NCBI GenBank assembly: GCA_036250195.1
Contig: JAVHZZ010000003.1
Location: forward strand, 20,803,504 to 20,867,503
Length of the DNA: 64,000 bases
Origin: Mixophyes australis
Lineage: Eukaryota > Chordata > Amphibia > Anura > Limnodynastidae
Direction of reading: 5' to 3'
The position numbers and the translations under genes are program-made. A model generated the notes under the pieces. The model was not told where the DNA came from. It saw nothing but the letters and a program-made list of their open reading frames with translations, and did not search any database. Below, piece after piece: positions 35,944 to 47,800 of the stretch (the stretch's first letter is position 1; each line of letters opens with the position of its first letter).

Positions 35944-38744
35944 AAAATACAAATGTTATCCCAGTACAAAGCACCAGGATTGAAGGAAATCTCTCTGCAA
36001 AGTGTTTTCAGCTGTCAGAACACATTGAAATAATGTGAGTGTGTGAATATTCATGAATATAGATGTTATGACCCACGCTCGACTGAAAACAGTTTCCTTG
36101 CACACAGTCCATAGTATTTTTCTGTCCCAACCCTGTGCTGGGCCTCAGCCATATGTTGTCCTTTAAACCCTCTCGCTGCTAGAGAGGAGGCGCAAGCAAA
36201 ACTTATAGGGGCCAAGCTGCAAACTGCACGGGCGAGAGACGACTGGCTGCTCCGGCCCGCAGCATTGTAACGGCATTACAATAACAAGTGTCTGGGCAGA
36301 ATGTAGAGATAGATATGTCTATATAGATGTATATATCCATATGTGGCTCCTCCCCCCTCATCACCGGGGTCTTACCAGGACACGGAGCACAAAACAACGC
36401 CTGGCTGCGCGGCTATTTTTAGAAAGCTTACGGCTCTGCCTGTTATTCTTTGGGTCTCTTTTTTGCTCCTTAAAAAGCTTTGAGAAGTTTCTGGGAGTTT
36501 AGGGACCGACCAATGGGATCACATGTTATTTTTTTTTATTTTTTTACTCCAGGGGAGTACAAAGCACTAATCCCCTTCAGGCGGACTTCTCTCGCCTTCG
36601 GTGCTTTCAGAGGAAATCAAAGGCACCTGAATTCCCAGGCATAATGGGCTCGTTGCGAGGGTTGGAATGTATTTTTTTTTTTCGGTCTGCATCTTTTACA
36701 GTAAAGCGGTTATTCTCCTGCCGAGCGAGCTGACACCCAGTGGCCGTTCGTAGGCTCGCTAGCATACATGACATATAATATATTCCAGGTGCTTCCATTA
36801 GCTACACTCTTTATTTATAGCCCTCCTATATATGTGCTACATGTCCCCAGCCCTATTTAAAGGCAGAAACACATAGTTTATAAACGGGTTCTTTTTTTTT
36901 GTTGTTGTTTGTTTTTTTTCCCTCTAAATCTTCTAAAAAAAAAAAACATACGGGCCGGGGTCACTCTGCTCCAGGAAACCTACGGGGAAATTTCCTAAGG
37001 CTTATATAAAGAAAAAGTGGAGGTGTTGCCCACAGCAACCAATCGGCTTCTGACTATTGTGTTCTAGAATGTGCTGGATGAATGAGAGCTAGAATCTGAA
37101 TGGTTGCTACGGGCAACAGCTCCACTTTTCCTTTTTAGAAACTTTAGTAGAGCAGGAAATTAGGGGTAGATTTACGAAAGTTTCTAAAAAGGAAAAGTGG
37201 AGCTGTTGCCCGTAGCAACCAATCAGATTCTAGGTCTTATTTATCCAGCACATTCTGGAACATGATAGTTAGAATCTGATTGGTTGCTACGGGCAACAGC
37301 TCCACTTTTCCTTTTTAGAAACTTTAAATCTACCCCTAATTTTCTGCTCTATCTGTATTTATACCTAGCGGTCTGGAGTTGAAATGAAACATTATCCCTC
37401 ATTTCACTAGGATACAGGTGATCTGAGGAATATCGTTGAATAATATTTGAGGCACCCGCTAGTTATGGTGTAGTCTGTCCTTGGTCCTCTCCCTCCGGTT
37501 TAGTCTTCCCATGCTCTTCCTATTGTTCTGTTTTACAATGTTTTACATTCTTTTCTTCCATTTATCCTTCCTCCGTTCCATGTTATATCTCGCAGCCTCC
37601 TCTTTACTGAACAGCGATTGGGTGAAACACACCTAGATTGTCTGATGACCCTTTAACAATTGGCGAGCCAGCGGAAACTGTTGGGTTTATACAATGCGTG
37701 GTCCCTAGTGTGTGCTATTCACAGTAGCGGGGTCCACCCTTGGAGCAGTAGAACTAGAGACTTATGTCATTATAATACCGTATTTTACTTGTTTCTTATC
37801 TCCCATGACGTTCAGCCGGGAGCTACCGAAGTCTTAGACTGTGGCATTGTTTGTTGCCCTAGCAGGAAAACACTAGTCCATGTAGCAGCTGCCTGTGCTC
37901 TATTGCACTTTTTCGTTTTAAAAGTTCTAGAATGTTAAGTGAAACTGTACAAGCCTCTCTTCCTGCGACTAACCGGTGCGGTTATCACAGTGTGGCAGGG
38001 AAGGAGTTAACGCAGCCTGCGGGACGGAGCTGGGACGTATTTGTTATACCTTACACAGCCGCTCCTGCGTTTGTTTTTACATTTCTAGCTCTGGGCTGCC
38101 ACATCTGGTACTCATCTATCACTAAAAGGATAAATAGTTCTAGTCCGGGGGAACCGTACGCTCCACGGATTCGCTATCAAAGCCGCCTTCTGTTTTCCTA
38201 GCACATTGCAGTGTTTTATTAGCCAAAATGATCCTGGGTGTAATTAGATTGTTTTTTTTTTTTTATATATATATTTTTTTGGAGCCCGATACCATTATAT
38301 ACGAGACACAGGCAGGAATTACATAGACTGTAGATGTTGTTGTGTGTGCGCTCCCAGGCCCCTGGGTCAACTGTGACCTATTTAATTCTTTACATATGAT
38401 GATTTATGGGGAGCTTACGGGAGGACAGAGAGCTGGCTTTGCCAGGGTTAACCCTCGCAGGTCTGTAAGAGCGGGCCTATGGCGAGAACGTTCATCGGAT
38501 TATTGCTCGGAGGAGGATGCTGGTTGGTATTAATGGCGCTCAGGTGCCATCGTCTTTATAGTGCCTCTAATGCCAATCATATAATTCGTTACTCCAATCC
38601 TAAAAAGTAAATGAAATAAAACATATTTTGACACATACCTATACGTGCAATGGCAGAGCTAAGGGCCCCTTGGTCCCTGGTGCAAAGTCTGAGCACGGTC
38701 TGTTTAGCACTTAGTCAAACTTACTAGTAGTAGTTCCACTGTTA

Positions 38745-38831
<87 letters not shown>

Positions 38832-41800
38832 TTAGCAAGTGAAGTCTGTTCTTGAAGTTGATGTGTTGGAAGCAGGATAAATGGGCAAGCTTACGGATCT
38901 AGGTGACTTTCACAAGGGCCAAATTATGATGTCTAGGCGACTGGGTTAGACCATAAAACGGCAGGTCTTGTGGGGTGTTCCCGGTATGCAGTGGTGAGTA
39001 ACTACCAAAAGTGGTCCAAGGAAGGACACCGGAGAACTGGCAACAGTGTCATGGGTGCCCAAGAATTATTGAGGTGCGTGGGTAGCGAAGGTTAGCCCGT
39101 CTGGTCCAGTCCCACAGGAGAGATACTGTAGCACAAATTGCTGATGAAGTTAATTGCTGACTATGATAGAAAGGTGTCAGAACACACAGAGCATCGCAGC
39201 TTGTTGCGTATGGCGCTGCGTAGCCGCAGACCGGTCAGAGTGCCTATGCTGACCCCTGTTTCCGCCTACTATGAGCACATCAGTGCCAGAACTGGACCAT
39301 GGAGCAATGGATGAAGGTGGCCTGGTCTGATGAATCACGTTTTCTGTTACATCATGTGTACGACCAGGTGTGTGTGCGTCGTTTACCTGGGGAAGAGATG
39401 GCACCAGGATGCACTATGGGAAGAAGGCAAGCCGGCGGCAGAGTGGTGCTCTGGGCAATGTTCTGCTAGGAAATGAAGGACACCCCTTCATGGCAGCGGT
39501 ATTCCCTGATGGCAGAGGCCTCTTTCATCAGGATATTCCGCTCTGCCACACTGCAAACATTGCTCAGGAATGGTTTGAGGAACATGACAAAGAGTTCAAG
39601 GTGTTCACTTTTTGGCCTCCAAATTCCCCAGATCTCAATCTGATCGAGCATCTGTGGGACGGGCTGGGAAAACAAGTCAGAGCCATGGAAGCCCCACCTC
39701 ACAACTTTCAGGATCTGCTGCTAACGTCTTGGTGCCAGATACCACAGGACACCTTCAGAGGTCTTGTGGAGTCCATGCATCGACCGTTCAGAGCTGTGTT
39801 GGCGGCACGAGGGGACCTAGACAAAATTAGGCAGGTGGATTTAATGTTGTAACTGATCGGTGTACATATGTGTATAACTCTGTAACATGTTCTCACTGGT
39901 TCTTTTGCTTGATGCTCGGCCTTCAGAACACAGATTAGGGGAATGCGGGGTGACAGGAGATGTCTGTGCAGATGTCGGGGTACACAAGAAGGTTCGCGGC
40001 ATCTGTTGACGGGTATGAAGTTAGGCGTAGGGCGAGAGACATTTGACAGGAAGCCGTGTTCATCTCATGTGAACCTTGGGGGGGGGGGGGGGGGGGGTGA
40101 TTTCACAGCACTATAACAGTTTTACAATCTGGACATAATCATTTGCCTTGTGATAACCTCCTGACGGGTGATGTTTGTTATCGGTGCCCCAGTAGATGTG
40201 TATCAGTGTGCCACGTTGTGACTGCTCGCTACATTAGGTGGTTATTACTTGGACCACGTAATTAGTACAACGCCATTTACAACCCTTTCTGGGCATCACC
40301 GACACATGTCAGCTGACTGACCAACAAATCAGGGGGGGTTTATAGGTCAACAAACATTTTTGTTTTCTGTATATCTTTTTGAAATACCCAAAATTTTGCC
40401 ACTCCGTTTTCTTAATTCAAGTTCTTGGCTATTACTTGTAGCGCTCGGCAGAATGCAGGATGTGGCTTAATAAGTATTGTAAGAACTATTTTGTCAATCG
40501 CACAGTATCAGTCGTTAAAGGTTGTAGTTTGTAGGTTTGTGATCACCAGCGGTCAGACATCAGTCTGTGGGGCATTGTCTTGCCCACATGTGAACACCGC
40601 TAAAGCAGATATTATAATAGTGATTTGTTGACTACTATGGGGAGCGTGTCCTCTGTTTTATCTGAATACTAAATGGACCACAAGTGCTGTGTCATTAAAT
40701 AGAATGTAGTATAGGCAGTGTGTCCACCTACTGGAACATAGATGCATATTCTGAGTTCCACTTATAATGTAAAACATTTTGTCAATACAACTTTTTTGTT
40801 GCCTTGCCTCAGTGATGCCACTAATTCAGTGACGGACAACAGGCAGCCTGGGGTGTATTGGGGTGAGTGCGGGGTTTGTTTGAGATTAAGGATAGTGTGC
40901 GGCCCTTTTGAAGATTAGAGGGCCAACAATCAGCCCTTAAAGTGTATCAGGTTTCCCATCTCTCTCCAATTCCTAGTGAATGGACGGTCCTCATCTTCAT
41001 AAATGGCTGCTTGCTCTGTATGTAGGTGACAGATACACTTTTAGAGAACTGTATTCCCTTTAAAACAGAGACAGTTGATCGTTTGCTAGAAATTTCAAGG
41101 GAGCTCTCGAGATATCTGCTACATCCTGTGAGGTGATTTGTTTGACTGGGAGTCTTGTTGCTGTTTGTTTTTTGTTTTTTTTCCTGGTTTTTGTTTATTC
41201 TGAATTCTGTTTATAAAGAAAACAAATCCTATATTTCAAAAATAATAAGAAATACCCATAACTTGCATTTTTTTTAATATATATTTTGCACCTTCAATAC
41301 ACAGTCTGAATACAATGACCTGGTATAAAATGTATCAGACTTTGGAGAGACTTGGTGCACTTACTCTCTGCTTCGGGAGAGACTTGGTGCACTTACTCTC
41401 TGCCACGGGAGAGACTTGGTGCACTTACTCTCTGCTTCAGGAGAGACTTGGTGCACTTACTCTCTGCCACGGGAGAGACTAGGTGCACTTACTCTCTGCC
41501 ACGGGAGAGACTTGGTGCACTTACTCTCTGCCACGGGAGAGACTTGGTGCACTTACTCTCTGCCACGGGAGAGACTTGGTGCACTTACTCTCTGCTTCGG
41601 GAGAGACTTGGTGCACTTACTCTCTGCCACGGGAGAGACTAGGTGCACTTACTCTCTGCCACGGGAGAGACTTGGTGCACTTACTCTCTGCCACGGGAGA
41701 GACTTGGTGCACTTACTCTCTGCCACGGGAGAGACTTGGTGCACTTACTCTCTGCCACGGGAGAGACTTGGTGCACTTACTCTCTGCTACGGGAGAGACT

Positions 41801-44800
41801 TGGTGCACTTATTCTCTGCTTCGGGAGAGACTTGGTGCACTTACTCTCTGCAACATATCTAAGAATGCATAAATAAATAATCTAATGTACCAGGAGCAGT
41901 TCTGTATCTCGCCTCCCACAAACTAATGAGCAGAGACCATTCCTTCTGCCTGAGCTTTTGTAGATCATAACAAGATAATTTCTCTGTAGAAGAAACCCTC
42001 AATGAGCGTGTTAAGGTGCCCACACCTCCATATCTGTTTTATTTCTTCTTCCTCTGCAGGATCGATGACTTCCTTTGCCCTCCAACCACCATGGAGGGAC
42101 AGAATGATGAGAAGATCCTACTGGAACAACTGGTGTCCTACCTCAATGGCAAAGACGAGAATGAACTGGCCGAGTTAGACCGAGCCCTCGGAATTGACAA
42201 GCTTGTTCAGGTATGGATGGTCTTCTAAAGGAGCCGGTGGTTACGGACAGGTCTTAGCCAGCAATGTGGATGACGGCACGCTGGTGGTTATACTGACCAG
42301 AGCTAGTCAGGCAGCAATTGTAGAACATTCGGGGGTTTGATCCCGGGACCCAAATTGTTTGTGCACTACTCCACCTCATCGGTGGTGGTAATAGTAGTTG
42401 CTTCCCCAGACATAAAAGCCTTGAGACAGTGAAAAACATGCATGTGGCACTGACCGGTTAATTAAACAGCAATTGAGTCTTGTCCTTTCAGCTACCTGAT
42501 CAACCTCCCGATGCAGCCTTTCACACACCTTACGCGTTTCGCAGCCATTAACAGACCCAGCTGCCGGGTCCTCATTCATGTATTTTGTTTACACTGTATA
42601 ATTGTAATGGGTGGTAGTTGCTTGGGAACTATACTAACATTGGTTGTATTGTTGTGTTCCGCAGGGAGGGGGTCTGGAGGTGGTGAATGACAGGTTTGCT
42701 CAGCCGCCCTCTGTAGCTCCGGTCCTTATGGAACAGAAGCCTGGACTGTACCCACAGTCCTACCCCTCAGCCTCGCCCAACCCCGGACTTCCCGGACCCT
42801 TCTCCAACATGGTCAGACAGAAGACCACTTTTGGGCCTGTGCCAATCCAGGTGCCTCCTCAGCGAGGGTCCTATCCCAACAGCATGAACATGCAGCCTCG
42901 GCAAACGTTGGCCCGGCCAGGAACGGCCTCCAACCAGCTCCGTCTCCAGCTGCAACAGCGGTTACAGGGACAGCAGCAGGTAAAGTCACTGAACTGGGAG
43001 CCTGTTCTCTCTGTTATCAGTAAAGAATAGAAGAATAGGCAAATCTGACAGAGGATACAAAGATATGGTACAGAGGGAAGCCAGCAAGCTAACGCAGCGT
43101 GTTTAAAAAAAAGCCCATGCACGGACCACTTATATTACTTTCCTGGCCTTAAAATGTATACAGACTGCATTCAAACCTTGAAGCTGGGAATGCTGGGACT
43201 TCTGGTACAATGCGAGTACAGTGCATTGGTTCCACATCGTAACATGACTTTACCAGGCCTGTATCTTGTATGCAATAGCTGGATTATCTATCCCCGTGCA
43301 AAGCATCACTGATATATCTGTATATACTAAATAGACACCAACATGGCTCTAAGAGTAACTATCACTGTAGTTACTAATGCATGCACTTTACATTGGATTC
43401 TGTAGTAATAAAAGTAAAGGATCTGATTACTAAATGACTGTCCTAGAAAGAAAAGACAACCCCCTATTCCTTCCCCTGGAATCAAATCACTTGTATGTAT
43501 TATCCAAGTATCCAGGGGGGCGACGCAGACACTGCGGTGTGATCTGCAGACACCGTTCTAGGATTGGAAATGTAACAATGGGAGAGATTCTAAAAAGTTC
43601 CAAACACGGCTCCTTGTTAATATTTCCATCCTATATATCTGCAGCGTTGGGGAAAAGTCAGAGAAACCTTCACTGTTGTAATCTTGTATAAAAATGTCCC
43701 ATCTTTAATCCCCGTCTTTATCTTCTCCCTCCCTGTGACATGGTAGTAGAGGGAGGGTTAGTGTTTGTGTCCTGGGAATGTGTCTGGTTTTCTCCATTTT
43801 CTGTCTGTTCTACAGATGGTGCACCAGAATCGACAAGCCATCCTCAGCCAGTTTGGTGTAGGAAATGCGGTTCCCATGGTCATGCGGCCGGGCATGCAGC
43901 AAGCCATCTCCCCACAGGTAAGGCTGGAGGTATGCAAGCCGGGATGGCTGGGACTTGTAGTTCCACAGAGGCCGGAGAGCCACGAGTTGTCCACCTCTGC
44001 ATTACAGAACGCTGTCTTTATATATTCTGAAGCCAGAACTACATATAAGATGCTGTCATTTGCATATCACTTCCCATGATTCCGACTAATCATTATGTAG
44101 TGCATAGTTTATAATACCCCACCCCCCTCCTGCTCTTCTCCAAACCCAAACATCAGACACATAGAGGTTTTGTTGATGTTCCTTCCCCTCTATACTTCTC
44201 AGTCAATGTGAGCGGGAGTATCACAAGGGGGAGGGGCATTGACAACACTGCTTTCACTGGGGGAGGGGCACTGACAATACTAGACAGACAGGCCCTGAAG
44301 GCTTTGGAAAACCCAGGGGATTTGGGCAAATTACGCCCAATGGTGGATTTTACGTTTTGGGTCTGATGAACATGATTGAAATGCCGACCTTGTATGTGCT
44401 TGTCTCTGCAGCCTCCGCTAAATGCCCAGATGCTCGCTCAGCGGCAGCGGGAACTGTACAGCCAGCAACACCGCCAGCAACAGCTCATGCAGCAAAGAGC
44501 GCTACTGATGAGGCAGCAGAGCTTCGGAAGCAACCATCCGTCGGCAGCTGGTCTTCCCGTCACTATGGGGGCTTCCAGGCTCCCGCAAGGTCCCCCGCAG
44601 CAGTTCCCTTACCCCCACAGCTATGGTACAAACCCTGTGAACCCACCCCCATCAACCAGTCCCTTCTCACCTCTGGGTACAACTCCCGAGGCCTCGCTGC
44701 CAAACCGCGGAGGTGGCAGTAGAGGCGGAATAGTGAACAGAGGCATGATGGGAAACGTCGGAGGGCAGTTTGGCTCTGGGATGAATACTCAGATGCAGCA

Positions 44801-47800
44801 GAATGTCTTTCAGTACTCGACAACAGGTAATACAGGGACAATTACATAACTACTATTATTATCCTCCCCATCCACCATATATTGCTAACAGTGTCCATAG
44901 AGTTGTACAAGACTGTACTTTAATAGTAACATAAATACATACAGCACCCGTTGTAATGTTCTCTTAAACATGTTCTACTTTTGCAAATTCTAAAAAATCA
45001 GCTTAAATATATTTAACCACCAATAATTAGAATGTTTTTGTTGCACCATTGTAATGTCCAAGTTCTGTAGCATTAGTCTGAAGATATTCTAGTGAGCTTA
45101 CGTCTCTCTGTCGCTTGCAGGTATCAGCCAGCAGGGGGACCCTACCTTTGCACCATCTCTAAGCCCCACCAGTCCCTTGATGTCCCCTCGCATCACCCCT
45201 TCTCAGAGCCCCATGCTCCAGCAGACACCGTCCACGCCAGGGTACCAGTCACCTGACCTTAAGAGCTGGCAGCAGGGCACGCTGGGAAGCTCCAGGTAAG
45301 AAGGGGGCGTAGATTTCCCTGAGAGCTGCTTTGTGTAGGTCCCTGGCTGCAGGCAGTCCCCATGCCTCGGTGATGTCACAAGTTCGGAGCAAACAAGAAG
45401 TCCATTGTGACTGAGCCACTGACTGACTGACTCTGACTGACTGACTGACTCTGACTGACTGACTGACACTGACTCTCTCTGACTGACTCTCTGGGGGGTA
45501 TTCAATTGTTAGCGTTAACGCTCTCAAACGAGCGCTCAAAAAAATCTTAGCGTTAATACGGTAATTACTTGCGGAATTTCAGCTGGCCGCTCCCTGAGCG
45601 GCGAGCTGAAATTCAGCGAGTAAACTACCGTATTAACGCTTTTCGTGCGCAATATTACCGTATAAACGGTAATATTTTTTGAGCGCTCGTTTTTTTTGCG
45701 TTAACGCTAACAATTGAATACCCCCCACTGACTGACACTGACTGACTGACTGACACTCTGACTCTCTGACTGACTCTCTGACTGGCTGACTCTGTTCTGA
45801 GTGATCTGGAGGGAGGGTGAAGCAGATTGATAGCAGTAAAGTACAAGGTCCTGTGTCCTGGTTATAACCACAGTGGTTACTAAGCGCAGCATCACTGTAA
45901 TATAACAATACTCCGTACATCTCGTGTTCACAGCGTCTTTGGGCAGGCGGGACAGAACCAGCCCTCACAGGGCCAGCAAGGAATGTACAACAACATGAGC
46001 ATAACGGTATCCATGGGAGGAGGCAACACCGGGGGCCCGAATGGCAACCAGATGAGCGGACAGATGCAGATGAGCTCCCTGCCCATGCAGACCATGAACA
46101 GTATGTGCACGGAGCAGGTCAGTGACCGTGTCCAGCGGGCAGTAGTGTATGACCCATGTGTGTCCTGTAAAACATGTAAAGTGAGGAGGTGCTGGAGGAA
46201 ACTGAAATCATTGTAGCACTAATTACACTAAACTGTGAGATAATATGAAATGTACTAGAAACTTGGCATTGTAGTAGAGAGGGTGGCTGTGTATAGAGAT
46301 GATGGAGGTGTAGTGATGGCGGCTGCGTATAGAGATGATGGAGGTGTAGTGATGGCGGCTGTGTATAGAGATGATGGAGGTGTAGTGATGGCGGCTGCGT
46401 ATAGAGATGATGGAGGTGTAGTGAGGGCGGCTGTGTATAGAGATGATGGAGGTGTAGTGAGGGCGGCCGTGTATAGAGATGATGGAGGTGTAGTGAGGGC
46501 GGCCGTGTATAGAGATGATGGAGGTGTAGTGATGGCGGCTGTGTATAGAGATGATGGAGATGGAGGTGTAGTGAGGGCGGCTGTGTATAGAGATGATGGA
46601 GGTGTAGTGACGGTTGCTGTGTATAGAGATGATGGAGGTGTACTGAGGGCGGCCGTGTATAGAGATGATGGAGGTGTAGTGAGGGCGGCTGTGTATAGAA
46701 ATGATGGAGGTGTAGTGACGGTTGCTGTGTATAGAAATGATGGAGGTGTAGTGACGGTTGCTGTGTATAGAGATGATGGAGGTGTAGTGACGGTTGCTGT
46801 GTATAGAGATGATGGAGCTGTAGTGAGGGCGACTGTGTATAGAGATAATGGAGGTGTAGTGATGGCGGCTGTGTATAGAGATGATGGAGGTGTAGTGAGG
46901 ACGGCCGTGTATAGAGATGATGGAGCTGTAGTGAGGACGGCCGTGTATAGAGATGATGGAGGTGTAGTGAGGGCGGCCGTGTATAGAGATGATGGAGGTG
47001 TAGTGAGGACGGCCGTGTACAGAGATGATGGAGGTGTAGTGAAGGCGGCCGTGTATAGAGATGATGGAGGTGTAGTGAGGACGGCTGTGTATAGAGATGA
47101 TGGAGGTGTAGTGACGGTTGCTGTGTAGAGAGATGATGGAGGTGTAGTGAGGACGGCCGTGTATAGAGATGATGGAGGTGTAGTGAGGGCGGCCGTGTAT
47201 AGAGATGATGGAGGTGTAGTGATGGCGGCTGTGTATAGAGATGATGGAGGTGAAGTGATGGCGGCTGTGTATACAGATGATGGAGGTGTAGTGAGGATGG
47301 TCATGTATAGAGATGATGGAGGTGTAGTGAGGACGGCCGTGTATAGAGATGATGGAGGTGTAGTGATGGCGGCTGTGTATAGAGATGATGGAGATGGAGG
47401 TGTAGTGAGGGCGGCTGTGTATAGAGATGATGGAGGTGTAGTGACGGTTGCTGTGTATAGAGATGATGGAGGTGTACTGAGGGCGGCCGTGTATAGAGAT
47501 GATAAGGTGTAGTGAGGGCGGCTGTGTATAGAAATGATGGAGGTGTAGTGACGGTTGCTGTGTATAGAGATGATGGAGGTGTAGTGACGGTTGCTATGTA
47601 TAGAGATGATGGAGGTGTAGTGAGGGCGGCTGTGTATAGAGATAATGGAGGTGTAGTGATGGCGGCCGTGTATAGAGATGATGGAGGTGTAGTGAGGAGG
47701 GCCGTGTATAGAGATGATGGAGGTGTAGTGATGGCGGCTGTGTATAGAGATGATGGAGGTGTAGTGATGGCGGCTGTGTATAGAGATGATGGAGGTGTAG

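Larger units (their letters stand above)
35057..42059 (+). other. NCOA1 intron, 7.0 kb, repeat-rich
   Basis: It contains a full SINE (35443-35762), a (TA)n run (35880-35940), tandem MITEs (36985-37339), a TG/TA tract (38745-38829), a Tc1-like relic (38830-39862), a G-run (40079-40097) and a 32-bp minisatellite (41346-41852). In 35960-36980, 37360-38740 and 39870-41340 I see no gene. Confidence 0.8.
45296..45933 (+). other. NCOA1 intron, 0.64 kb: GACT-rich repeat split by a MITE
   Basis: It contains (GACT/ACTG)n at 45411-45492 and 45727-45793, with the MITE at 45493-45726 between them. The rest is unremarkable. Confidence 0.85.

Noticed and set aside
41352..41876. Open frames repeating [20 protein letters not shown] peptides
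   Set aside because: They come from the 32-bp minisatellite (32 x 3 cycles through all frames).
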